DNA from: JBBQRS01 sp038214535
GTDB taxonomy: Bacteria > Chloroflexota > Anaerolineae > CG2-30-64-16
DNA length: 60,476 nt
NCBI GenBank assembly: GCA_038214535.1
Contig: JBBQRS010000013.1
Location: 1-60,476, forward strand
Direction: 5' to 3'
Below the pieces are notes generated by a model that searched no databases, was not told the origin of the DNA, and saw only the letters and a list, made by a program, of their open reading frames with translations. Of the stretch, positions 8,391 to 16,073 are shown piece after piece (position 1 is the stretch's first letter; every line of letters begins with the position of its first letter). Position numbers and translations under genes: made by a program.

Positions 8391-8930
8391 ATGCCGCTGA
8401 TCAAGCGCTATCCGAACCGCAAGCTCTACGACACCGAGGCGAAGCACTACGTTTCGCTGGAGGGCGTCGCGGAGTTGATCCGGCAGGGCGCTGAGGTGAC
8501 AGTGATTGACAACGCCACCGGCGACGAAATCACCAGCCTCATCCTGATGCAGATCATCGCGGAGCAGGAGCGCAAGCAGGGCAGCGTGTTGCCGCAATCA
8601 CTGCTCGCCGGTCTGATTCAGGCCGGCGAGCAGACCCTTTCCGCGGTGCGCCGCAGCATGGCCGGGTCGTTGGATCTCTTGCGTCAGGTGGATGAGGAGA
8701 TCGAGCGGCGCGTGCAATCGCTGGTCGAGCGCGGCATCCTCGAACAGGAGGAAGCCCGCCTGCTGTCAGCGGAACTGGGCGCGCGGGCCGCGGCCGCGCC
8801 GACCGCCGAGGAACTCCACAAGCAGGGCATCCCCTCACGCGATGACGTGAAACGCCTTGCCGATCAACTCGACGCCCTCGCCGCGCAACTCGATGCGCTG
8901 GTGGAACGCGACCCGTCTCCTAAATCGTAA
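8391..8930 (+). CDS. phaR: PhaR-like polyhydroxyalkanoate regulator
   Basis: A 179-residue protein whose first 60 residues are a PHB_acc_N DNA-binding domain (IKRYPNRKLYDTEAKHYVSL, then VTVIDNATGDEITSLIL). Characterised PhaR proteins repress phasin genes and their own gene, and leave DNA when they bind nascent polyester granules. The rest is helical. Its end (QGIPSRDDVKRLADQLDAL) resembles the phasin-like neighbour's end (QGDVPTVDDIEDLNAKIAAL), which suggests a shared coiled-coil module. It is cotranscribed with the phasin gene behind the two-operator promoter. Confidence 0.82.
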   Translation: MPLIKRYPNRKLYDTEAKHYVSLEGVAELIRQGAEVTVIDNATGDEITSLILMQIIAEQERKQGSVLPQSLLAGLIQAGEQTLSAVRRSMAGSLDLLRQVDEEIERRVQSLVERGILEQEEARLLSAELGARAAAAPTAEELHKQGIPSRDDVKRLADQLDALAAQLDALVERDPSPKS

Positions 8931-8958
8931 TCCGCGAATCTCGCCGTTACGCGGCATA

Positions 8959-9624
8959 TTACCTGTGCTCCGTCACGCCGACCTGCCGGCACATCTCGAG
9001 CACAGGGCACGTGGAGCACCGGGGCAGATTTCCCGTGCAAATGTGCTTCCCGAATGGCACCAGCAGCCGGTTAATCTCGATCCAATACTCCCTGGGCAGG
9101 ATGGCGGCAAGTTCGGCCATCGTCCCTTCAGGGCTGCGCGCCGAGACGTATCCCCAGCGGTTCGTGACACGATGGACGTGGATGTCCACGCTGATGTAGG
9201 GCAGGCGGCACGCCACGCCGAGCGCCAGGTGCGCGCACTTCGGTCCAACACCTGCGAAAGCCATCAGCGCGGCCGGTTCGCACGGCAACTCGCCGTCATA
9301 CTGTTCTACGGCTGTCCGTGCGATGGCGTGGATCTGGCCGGCCTTGCGCTCGTAGAAGGTAGAAGGCCGGATCAGCGCGGCGATCTCATCTGAGGTAAGT
9401 TGCGCCATGGTTGCGGGGGTACGCGCGCGCTCGAACAGGCGCCGGCTGATCGGAACCGTCTCCTCGTCGTAGGTGCGGATGGAGATGATGCACGCCACGA
9501 GTTGTTCGAACAGCGAGTCGAAGCCGGCCTGAGCCAACTCGAACATGGCGGCGGGGCGATAAGGGGCGACCGCCACACGGATGCGCGCCATCATCTCGTC
9601 AATATCGAGTGGCCGCTTCGCCAT
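8959..9624 (-). CDS. nth: endonuclease III-like DNA glycosylase/AP lyase
   Basis: A 221-residue base-excision repair enzyme. The helix-hairpin-helix GVGPKC (125-130) carries the catalytic lysine K129, and VDIHVHRV carries the catalytic aspartate D147. The C-terminal iron-sulfur loop has the exact C-x6-C-x2-C-x5-C spacing (C196, C203, C206, C212). It removes oxidised pyrimidines and nicks the abasic site. It is convergent with phaR, whose stop lies 28 bases away. Substrate range within the Nth family (thymine glycol versus U/T mismatches) cannot be told. Confidence 0.9.
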   Translation of the reverse strand: MAKRPLDIDEMMARIRVAVAPYRPAAMFELAQAGFDSLFEQLVACIISIRTYDEETVPISRRLFERARTPATMAQLTSDEIAALIRPSTFYERKAGQIHAIARTAVEQYDGELPCEPAALMAFAGVGPKCAHLALGVACRLPYISVDIHVHRVTNRWGYVSARSPEGTMAELAAILPREYWIEINRLLVPFGKHICTGNLPRCSTCPVLEMCRQVGVTEHR

Positions 9625-9689
9625 ATGCAGGGCATTTCCTTGAGTGATCAGAGGTTAGAGATCAGCGGCCAGAGTTAGGCCATAAGCTA

Positions 9690-11456
9690 TCAGCCTTCTG
9701 CCCCCTGCTCCTTCGCGCTCGCGCCATCCAGCGCCAACTCCAACTGCCGCTGATAGAGCTGGCTATACAGCCCGCCTGCGGCGATCAGTTCGTGATGGTT
9801 GCCCACCTCGCGGATCACGCCGTCTTCCAGCGCGATGATCTTGTCGGCATTGCGGATCGTGCTCAGCCGGTGTGCGATCACCAGCGCCGTGCGCCCCTGC
9901 ATCACCGATTCCAGCGCCTGCTGAATCAAGTACTCCGCCTCCGCGTCTACCGAGGAAGTTGCTTCGTCCAGGATCAAAATCCGCGGGTCGGCCAGGATTG
10001 CGCGCGCCAGCGCGAGCCGTTGGCGCTGCCCGCCGCTCAACTTGACGCCGCGCTCCCCGATCGGCGTGTCATAGCCCTCGGTCATCTCCATGATGAAGTT
10101 GTGCGCGAACGCCGCGGTGGTCGCAGCTATCAGTTCCTCTTCCGTGGCATCCTGTTTGGCGAACGTCAAATTCTCGCGCACCGTGCCGTTGAAGAGGAAG
10201 GTGTCTTGCAGCACCACGGCCACCTGTTCGCGCAGCGAGTGCAGTTCGATCTCGCGCAGGTCGCGCCCGTCCACCTTGATGCTGCCGTCAATCGGGTCGT
10301 AGAAGCGGCACAGCAGGCTGGCGATGCTGGTCTTGCCCGCGCCGCTGGGGCCGACGAGCGCCGCCACTTCGCCGGGGGCCAGGCTGAACGTGACGTCGCG
10401 CAGCACCTCGTCGCCGTCGCCATAGCGGAAATGCACGTCCTCGAAGCTCACCGCGCCCGCCGCATCGGGGATCGCCACGGCGTCCGGCGCGTTCTGCACC
10501 TCCGACTGCTCGTCGAACAGCTCGAAGATGCGGTCGGCCGCGGCCGCGGCCTGCTGGAAGGTGTTGTCCACCTCGGTTAGCCGCCGGATCGGGTCATAGA
10601 AGGAGACCACGTAGGCCATGAAGGCGACCAGCGTGCCGACCGAAATCTCCGCGCGGATCACCATGCGCGCGCCGAACCCCAGCACCAGCGCGCCGCCCAC
10701 CGCGGCCACGAAGCTTATCGAGGGGAAGAAGGTGGACCAGTTGCGGATCGCCCGGACGCGCACGTCATAGTAGGCCCGGCTGACCGAGGTGAAGCGCGCG
10801 ACTTCGGCGTTCTCCTGCCCGAACGCCTGGATCACGCGCATCCCGGCGAGCTCGTCTTGCAGCGTCGAGTTGATGTTGCCCAGCCGGTCGCGCACGAGGC
10901 GGTAGATGGGGCGCACGTTCTGGTTGAACCGGCGCAACCCGATCGCGATGAAGGGCACGGGAATCAGCGCGATCAGCGCCAGCCGCCAGTCGAGCGCCAG
11001 CAGGATCACCGTCGCGCCGATCAGCCGCAGCCCGTCCACCACGGTGAGGATCACGCCGTGGGTGATGAACTGCTCCAGCGCGTTCACGTCGTTGGAGACG
11101 CGCGACATCAGCTCTCCCGTCGAATTGCGGTCGTAGAAGGCCAGCGAGAGGCGCTGCATGTGGTCGTAGAGCTTGATGCGCAGGTCGAAGAGGAACTTCT
11201 CGCCGATGGTATGGCGCAGATAGTTGTCGCCCACGTCGGTGACGGCGATCCCCGCGTAAATCACGATGAGCGCGCCGACGAAGAGCAAGATCCGCTGCAT
11301 GTTCTGCGGGCCGACGATCTCGTCAATCACCGCGCCCTGCACCAGCGGCGGAATCAGGCTCAGCCCTGTGCCGGCAAGAATGAGAACGCTGGTCACCGTC
11401 AGCGTCTTCCAATATGGCCCCAACATTCCGAACAGGCGTTTAAGTGATGTCATCAT
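9690..11456 (-). CDS. ABC exporter, fused membrane and ATPase domains
   Basis: A 588-residue half-transporter of the MsbA/LmrA (ABCB-like) type that works as a dimer. Residues about 10-310 hold six membrane helices. The ATPase domain follows with Walker A GPSGAGKTS near residue 370, signature LSGGQRQRLALA near 475, Walker B ILILDEATSSVD and the H-loop histidine in VIAHRLST. Such exporters move lipids, peptides or drugs; the substrate is not evident. The start codon is one of two adjacent ATGs. A hairpin repeat separates it from the upstream phosphatase gene. Confidence 0.9.
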   Translation of the reverse strand: MMTSLKRLFGMLGPYWKTLTVTSVLILAGTGLSLIPPLVQGAVIDEIVGPQNMQRILLFVGALIVIYAGIAVTDVGDNYLRHTIGEKFLFDLRIKLYDHMQRLSLAFYDRNSTGELMSRVSNDVNALEQFITHGVILTVVDGLRLIGATVILLALDWRLALIALIPVPFIAIGLRRFNQNVRPIYRLVRDRLGNINSTLQDELAGMRVIQAFGQENAEVARFTSVSRAYYDVRVRAIRNWSTFFPSISFVAAVGGALVLGFGARMVIRAEISVGTLVAFMAYVVSFYDPIRRLTEVDNTFQQAAAAADRIFELFDEQSEVQNAPDAVAIPDAAGAVSFEDVHFRYGDGDEVLRDVTFSLAPGEVAALVGPSGAGKTSIASLLCRFYDPIDGSIKVDGRDLREIELHSLREQVAVVLQDTFLFNGTVRENLTFAKQDATEEELIAATTAAFAHNFIMEMTEGYDTPIGERGVKLSGGQRQRLALARAILADPRILILDEATSSVDAEAEYLIQQALESVMQGRTALVIAHRLSTIRNADKIIALEDGVIREVGNHHELIAAGGLYSQLYQRQLELALDGASAKEQGAEG

Positions 11457-11474
11457 TCATCCGAGAATTTTTTT

Positions 11475-11550
11475 ACCACGGAACACCCGAAATACACGGA
11501 AAAAAAGTAATAACATTGATTTTTTCCGTGTATTTCGTGTATTCCGTGGT
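11475..11550. repeat. long AT-rich inverted repeat
   Basis: A 31-base arm from 11475 (ACCACGGAACACCCGAAATA...) pairs almost perfectly with 11520-11550 around a short loop. It lies between the phosphatase and ABC exporter genes, both on the minus strand. There is no T-run after the stem on that strand, so it is more like a REP element than a simple terminator. Its base composition is much lower in GC than the surroundings. Confidence 0.75.
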
Positions 11551-11563
11551 TCGTCCTGCACAA

Positions 11564-12253
11564 TCAGGTAATCAGTTCCGGCGGCAGGTGATCCACGCGG
11601 TTGGTGTAGCGCAGGCCCAGCGAGCCGTCGGGGCGGAAGTCTACCACGGAGATGCCCGTGTTGTAGACGTGAATCCACATCGGCGCAGTCGCATCGAGCA
11701 GCGCCTGCAGCAGGTTGTTGATGAAATCGCCGTGCGTGACCATGGCGATCCGCTCGTCGGTGGCGGCGCGGGCGCGCAGTGCGGCGGCCACGCGCCACGT
11801 GCGGGCGCGGCAAGCGGCCGTCTCCTCCTGCCCGTGGCGCCACCATCCCGTGTCGGTCAGCTCGTCCGGCGGCTGGTAGCCGGGGTAGACCGTGGCGATC
11901 TCCGCGCGGTTCATGCCGGGGTAGCCGACGATCCCGCCCTCCGGCCCGTGATCCTGCCACATCCCGCCGCACTCGTGGATATCCACCCAGATGTGCGGTT
12001 GGATGCCGAGCGCGCGGGCCACGGGTTCCGTGGTTTCGAGCGCGCGGCGCATCGGGCTGGTGTAGAGCCGGTCGAACGGGCGGCCCGCGTCGCCCAGCTT
12101 CGGGTCGGGGATGCCGCCGTTCCCCAGCAGGCTGGCGAGGCAATCGGCCTGGCGCCGGCCCACCTCGGTCAGCGGCGGTTCGGCGGTGCGCTCACGCTGA
12201 TCTTCGAGCGCGTTGTTCGCGGATTGCGCATGACGGATGATATAGAGTCGCAT
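11564..12253 (-). CDS. histidine phosphatase-family protein
   Basis: A 229-residue member of the phosphoglycerate-mutase-like branch-1 histidine phosphatases. The N-terminal IIRHAQS contains the RH pair (R7, phospho-accepting H8). A second-half MVTHGDF segment supplies the other catalytic histidine, and TSPMRRALET is the usual active-site arginine helix. Substrates in this family range from phosphosugars to phosphoproteins. The gene starts at the edge of a 640-bp gene-free stretch and is read toward the ABC exporter gene. Confidence 0.88.
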   Translation of the reverse strand: MRLYIIRHAQSANNALEDQRERTAEPPLTEVGRRQADCLASLLGNGGIPDPKLGDAGRPFDRLYTSPMRRALETTEPVARALGIQPHIWVDIHECGGMWQDHGPEGGIVGYPGMNRAEIATVYPGYQPPDELTDTGWWRHGQEETAACRARTWRVAAALRARAATDERIAMVTHGDFINNLLQALLDATAPMWIHVYNTGISVVDFRPDGSLGLRYTNRVDHLPPELIT

Positions 12254-12731
12254 ATGTGTATTTTAGCACCGCGCGCGGGTTGCGGCAAAGTCGCGCGCGG
12301 CTTTTTGCTCACGCGGAGGCGCGGAGGAGCAGAGGGGCGGAGGGGCGCGGGAGTGGAGGGGTCGCTTGTAGTGCGTCTCCTCGCTCGTAGTGCGCACTTC
12401 AGTGCGCTTTGGGTGGGCCTCCTCAGGTGCGCGGTGGCGGGGTGGAACACGAAGCCGCGAAGCGACGCGAAGGGCGCGAAGCGCGAAGATCGCGAAGGGC
12501 GCAGCCGCATCCCGCCGCGGAGTGCGCATCCTCACCCACCCCCGCGGAGTGCGCATCCTCAGATGCGCACGGGGCCACGCCGGTGGCGCATGGGCGGCAA
12601 CGACCGATACCTGCAAATGGCGACGGCTCGCGTTAAGTGCGCCCGCCCGACCATGAATGGATCGGGCTACGATATGCAAGGCCCGTGAACGGGCCTCGAA
12701 CTGCCCCAGCCCCCTTATGCAGGTTAAGGAG
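12254..12731. other. gene-free, repeat-rich intergenic stretch
   Basis: No ORF here looks like a protein; those present are arginine- and alanine-rich low-complexity frames. It contains purine-rich GCGGAGG repeats (12314-12350), a palindrome-like CGTAGTGCGCACTTCAGTGC (about 12391-12410) and two copies of CGCGGAGTGCGCATCCTCA (about 12522-12560). A similar fragment (CGCGGAGTGCGCATTC) occurs at 4734-4749. The region appears to be a landing ground for short repeats. Confidence 0.6.
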
Positions 12732-12859
12732 CTATCCGAATATTCCCAGATCATCATGTCTTTTCCTTCGTAGTGGCGGCTTCAGCCGCTGTCGTGCTCC
12801 CAGCGGCTGAAGCCGCCACTACAAAGGAAAAGCATGATGGTCTGGGAATATTCGGATAG
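12732..12859. repeat. nested palindromic repeat, best-preserved copy
   Basis: A 128-bp near-perfect palindrome. The outer arms (12732-12758 and 12833-12859) match at 26 of 27 positions and the inner arms (12761-12790 and 12802-12831) at 29 of 30, around an 11-base loop. Copies elsewhere keep the inner arms and lose part of the outer ones. The symmetry suggests a non-autonomous element mobilised in trans, or a very stable RNA/DNA hairpin. I see no clear target-site duplication. Confidence 0.88.
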
Positions 12860-12862
12860 ATT

Positions 12863-12887
12863 CGTAGTTTAGGCCCCTTGTGGGCGT
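12863..12887. repeat. half copy of a second repeat family
   Basis: This stretch (starting CGTAGTTTAGGCCCC) resembles the reverse complement of the right arm of the inverted repeat at 59164-59216. It directly abuts the nested palindrome and ends just before the copper-ATPase stop codon. Confidence 0.45.
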
Positions 12888-12891
12888 TGGC

Positions 12892-15261
12892 TTATCGGCG
12901 CAAGCGCAGCGAATTGCCCACCACCAGCAGGCTGCTGGCGGCCATTGCGCCGGCGGCAATGGCGGGGCTAATGACGCCAAATGCCGCCAGAGGCACGGCA
13001 ATCAGGTTATACGCAAACGCCCATCCCAGGTTCTCGCGAATGATGCGCCGCGTCCGTCGTGAAAGCGCAATAAACTCCGGGACCAAGGTTAGGTCGTGGC
13101 TCATCAGCACCACATCGGAAGTTTCGCCCGCCACATCCGTGCCGCCTGCCGCCGTGATGCTCAGGTCGGCCTGCGCCAGGGCGGGCGCGTCGTTGACGCC
13201 GTCGCCTACCATGCCCACCCGCTCGCCCGCTTGCTGCCACGCCCGGATCCGCTCCACCTTTTCGCCGGGCGACACACCGCCTTCATAGGATTCCAGGCCC
13301 AACTCACCGGCGATGGCTGCCGTGGTTTGTGGGCTGTCACCCGAAAGCATCACGGCGCGCACGTGCGCATCGGTCAACCGGCGCAAACCGTTCGCGGCCG
13401 TCGGGTTTGGCTCATCACGCAGCGCAATATACCCGACCAGTGTGTCGTCCTGCCCAACCCAGACGATCGTCTCACCTCTGGCGGCGCGGTCATTCGCGTC
13501 AGCCCACCACGGACTATGCCCATCCAGCGAGAGAAACCGGGCAGATCCGACCTTGATCGCCTTCCCCTCCACATTGGCGCGGGCACCCAACCCGCGCGCT
13601 ACATTAAAACCTTCCGCCGCGCGTGGAGGTGCAGAGCAAGCATTGAGGATTGCCCTGGCCACCGGATGCTCGGAGTATTGCTCCACTGCCGCGGCCAGAC
13701 AGAGCAACTCGGCTTCAGTCATCGCCTTTTCCGGGGCAACCACCGCCTGAGTAACCGTGAGTTGGCCGTTGGTCAGCGTGCCGGTCTTGTCAAAGGCGAT
13801 CCGCTGTACGGTGGCTGCGGTTTCGAGCGCCGCGGGGTTACGCACCAGAATGCCGATACGGCTGGTCCGCCCCAGCGCAATTGCTAAAGCCAGCGGCGTC
13901 GCCAAGCCCAGGGCGCACGGACACGCCACTACCAGTACGGCCACGGCGATCAACAACGCCTCTGAAGATGGTTTGCCAACAAGCATCCAGCCCAGGAAAG
14001 TCAACACGGCCACGCCGATGATGCCGAAAGCAAAATAAGCCGCCGCCCGGTCGGCCATGCGCTGGATGGGGGGTTTGGTATTGAGCGTCTCCTCGACCAG
14101 TTGGGTAATACGCGCCAGGCGGCCCTCTGCGACGGGACGCACCACTCTGGCAACCAGTGCGTCATCCGTCACCACTGTGCCGGCGAATAGCACATCACCG
14201 ACCATCTTGTTCACCGGGGTGGATTCGCCGGTGAGCAACGCTTCGTTGACGGCCGCTTCGCCCTCGATGACCTCCGCGTCCACCGGTGCGCGCTCACCCG
14301 GCTTGACCAGAATCGTGTCCCCAATAGCAAGCGCCGCGGCCTCAACTTGGTTCCAGCTCTGACCATCGCGTCGCCACGCGTTTTCGGGTTGTAACTTGAG
14401 GAGTTGCCGGATATCTTTGCGCGCCTGCCGGCCGCCGACCTTCTCCACATACCGTCCTAATGTGATAAATACGGTGATCATCGCCACCGAATCGAAATAG
14501 GTTTCGCCGCGACCGGTCAGCGTCACATAAGCGCTATAGCTATACGCGGAAAGCGTGCCCAGCGCGACCAGCGTGTCCATTGTGGCTGTCCGGGCCAGGG
14601 TCGCGCGCCAGGCCCCCAACAGGAAAGACCAGCCGCCGATGAACAAGACCGGGGTCGCCAGAACCCACACCACATATTGCAGCCTGCGCACCTCCGGGCT
14701 GTTGAATTCGCCCGCAGCATAGAGGTGATAGAGCTGCACCAGATACAACAGCATCACCTGCATCCCGAAGGCGAGCGCCACGATCAACCAGAGGACCATC
14801 TGTTCCTGTTGCTTCTCGGCGCGCTCAGTCTGCGGATCGCCCAACAGGTGCGCCTGATAACCCAGACGGTCAAGCTTACGCAGCACTTTTGCCAGGTCTA
14901 CCTGTGTCGGATCGTACTGAATGCGTCCCTGTTCTGAGGCGAAGTTGACCTCCGCGCTCTTGACGCCTGTCTCGCGGCGTAACACCCGCTCGGCGGCGGC
15001 GGCGCAGCCTGCACAATACATACCCTGCACCGCAAAACGTGCAGTCTCACCCCGGTTCAACATCAGCCCGGTGAAGGCCGGCGCGAGAGGTTGCGCGGCC
15101 GTGACGGTTTGCGCGTCGGCTCCTTGCGCGTGCATATCCTGATAGGCGCGGGCACACCCCGCGCTACAGAACGTCTTCTCTTGCCCCCCAACCGCCGCGC
15201 GCACCGGCTCGCCCCTGATTTCCCGTGCACACAGATCACAGGTCATGCGGGCTGCACTCAA
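12892..15261 (-). CDS. copper-transporting P1B-type ATPase, probably for cbb3 oxidase assembly (CcoI/CopA-like)
   Basis: A 789-residue heavy-metal pump. The N-terminal module has C8/C11 and C32/C36 in a TRASH/YHS-like arrangement, then an HMA domain with GMYCAGC (C83, C86). Core motifs are the membrane CPC in CPCALGLATPLA, DKTGTLT with the phosphorylated aspartate, and GDGVNDAPAL. It lies at the end of the cbb3 operon, where CcoI-type pumps supply the oxidase copper, so that role is more likely than simple detoxification. The start is a TTG overlapping the previous stop (TTGA) with GGAGAGG upstream; the ATG at 15246 is an alternative. Confidence 0.88.
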   Translation of the reverse strand: MSAARMTCDLCAREIRGEPVRAAVGGQEKTFCSAGCARAYQDMHAQGADAQTVTAAQPLAPAFTGLMLNRGETARFAVQGMYCAGCAAAAERVLRRETGVKSAEVNFASEQGRIQYDPTQVDLAKVLRKLDRLGYQAHLLGDPQTERAEKQQEQMVLWLIVALAFGMQVMLLYLVQLYHLYAAGEFNSPEVRRLQYVVWVLATPVLFIGGWSFLLGAWRATLARTATMDTLVALGTLSAYSYSAYVTLTGRGETYFDSVAMITVFITLGRYVEKVGGRQARKDIRQLLKLQPENAWRRDGQSWNQVEAAALAIGDTILVKPGERAPVDAEVIEGEAAVNEALLTGESTPVNKMVGDVLFAGTVVTDDALVARVVRPVAEGRLARITQLVEETLNTKPPIQRMADRAAAYFAFGIIGVAVLTFLGWMLVGKPSSEALLIAVAVLVVACPCALGLATPLALAIALGRTSRIGILVRNPAALETAATVQRIAFDKTGTLTNGQLTVTQAVVAPEKAMTEAELLCLAAAVEQYSEHPVARAILNACSAPPRAAEGFNVARGLGARANVEGKAIKVGSARFLSLDGHSPWWADANDRAARGETIVWVGQDDTLVGYIALRDEPNPTAANGLRRLTDAHVRAVMLSGDSPQTTAAIAGELGLESYEGGVSPGEKVERIRAWQQAGERVGMVGDGVNDAPALAQADLSITAAGGTDVAGETSDVVLMSHDLTLVPEFIALSRRTRRIIRENLGWAFAYNLIAVPLAAFGVISPAIAAGAMAASSLLVVGNSLRLRR

Positions 15262-15578
15262 GGGACCTCTCCGTAATCATGCACCACCAGGTCCTCGGCG
15301 CTGATGTCGGGCGCGAACTCCACCAGCACCTTGTCTTCAACAAGCCGTGAATCGCGATGCGCTAACAGATCTGTCCAATCTTGCCACGTGCTTTGGAAAA
15401 CCACGTGGATGATCTCGGGTGTGTCCACGGTGAAGAAGGCCCGCGATTCGATATGTCCCGACTCGTTCGGCAACAACGTGCGCAAATAGCCGAGGACCCG
15501 CTCCAGAGACGCGCCCATCCGCAACTCACGCATTCGATCAGGTTGAATTGTGAAGCTAACCTGATGAACATAAGCCAT
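15258..15578 (-). CDS. small ABM-like dimeric alpha/beta-barrel protein
   Basis: A 106-residue protein whose pattern (YVHQVSFTIQPDRM..., a central FFTVDTPEIIHVVFQSTW, then LLAHRDS) resembles antibiotic-biosynthesis-monooxygenase or EthD-like ferredoxin folds. Some such proteins bind haem. The assignment is by pattern only. It sits inside the cbb3 operon, with its stop overlapping the copper-ATPase start and the small membrane subunit just upstream, so a role in oxidase or haem handling is possible. I know of no named counterpart in classical cco operons. Confidence 0.55.
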   Translation of the reverse strand: MAYVHQVSFTIQPDRMRELRMGASLERVLGYLRTLLPNESGHIESRAFFTVDTPEIIHVVFQSTWQDWTDLLAHRDSRLVEDKVLVEFAPDISAEDLVVHDYGEVP

Positions 15579-15588
15579 CGTTCACCCC

Positions 15589-15897
15589 CTATCTCGGCGC
15601 CCAGAACAACAGTATGTAGAGCAGCCACCAGATCAGAACCGCCGGCAGCGCCAACTTAATCACGGGCGGCATCCCACCGCCGGCCTCTTCGATCTCGCCG
15701 GCGAAGCTGTCAATGTAACCGTCAGGGCGGATTTCCTCATGCCCCGATTCCATGCTTGTGTCTCGGTGGCCCCGGCTGCCGGGCACAACATTGGCGCGAT
15801 GGTGGATCGCGATCGTCACGGCAAACAGAAACAGGATCAACGCGCCCCCAAGCACGCCCAAGATCTCCGGCCACAGTTCGAGGGTGTTCTGCGTCAT
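15589..15897 (-). CDS. small two-helix membrane subunit of the cbb3 oxidase (CcoP-N-terminus/CcoQ-like)
   Basis: A 102-residue protein from the ATG at 15897 (MTQNTLELWPEILG). One helix spans about residues 9-31 and a second lies near the C-terminus (IKLALPAVLIWWLLYILLFW). The segment before the second helix (DGYIDSFAGEIEEAGGGMP) recalls the loop that precedes the proline-rich anchor of CcoP. It carries no haem motif, so it may be a detached CcoP anchor whose haems now sit on the CcoO fusion. An in-frame upstream start at 15924 would run deep into ccoS and is less likely; the chosen start overlaps it by 4 bases. Confidence 0.65.
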   Translation of the reverse strand: MTQNTLELWPEILGVLGGALILFLFAVTIAIHHRANVVPGSRGHRDTSMESGHEEIRPDGYIDSFAGEIEEAGGGMPPVIKLALPAVLIWWLLYILLFWAPR

Positions 15898-16073
15898 GAT
15901 TTGCCTTCTTCCCGACCGGGCCATGGCTCAGGATCACGATCCTCCAGCATCCGATATTTAGCTTCTTCGATATCCTTAAACTGCCCGTGCCGCCACCCCC
16001 AGATGATGGAGATCAGGCCGGTCAGCGCGACCAGCACTCCCCAACCGACAACGACCCATAACCCCCGAAGCAT
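15894..16073 (-). CDS. ccoS: cbb3 oxidase assembly protein CcoS-like
   Basis: A 59-residue membrane protein from the ATG at 16073 (MLRGLWVVVGWGV). A single N-terminal helix is followed by the CcoS signature: GWRHGQFKDIEEAKYRML, then a DRDPEPWP tail. CcoS is needed to insert cofactors into CcoN. AAGGAGG lies upstream, and the start overlaps the CcoO-fusion stop by one base (TAATG). The longer frame reaching 16154 is a read-in from the other gene's coding sequence. Confidence 0.8.
   Translation of the reverse strand: MLRGLWVVVGWGVLVALTGLISIIWGWRHGQFKDIEEAKYRMLEDRDPEPWPGREEGKS

Noticed and set aside
12263..12757. Several 60-160-residue frames in the repeat-rich gap
   Set aside because: All are Arg/Ala/Pro-rich, overlap one another on both strands and lack ribosome sites or family features.
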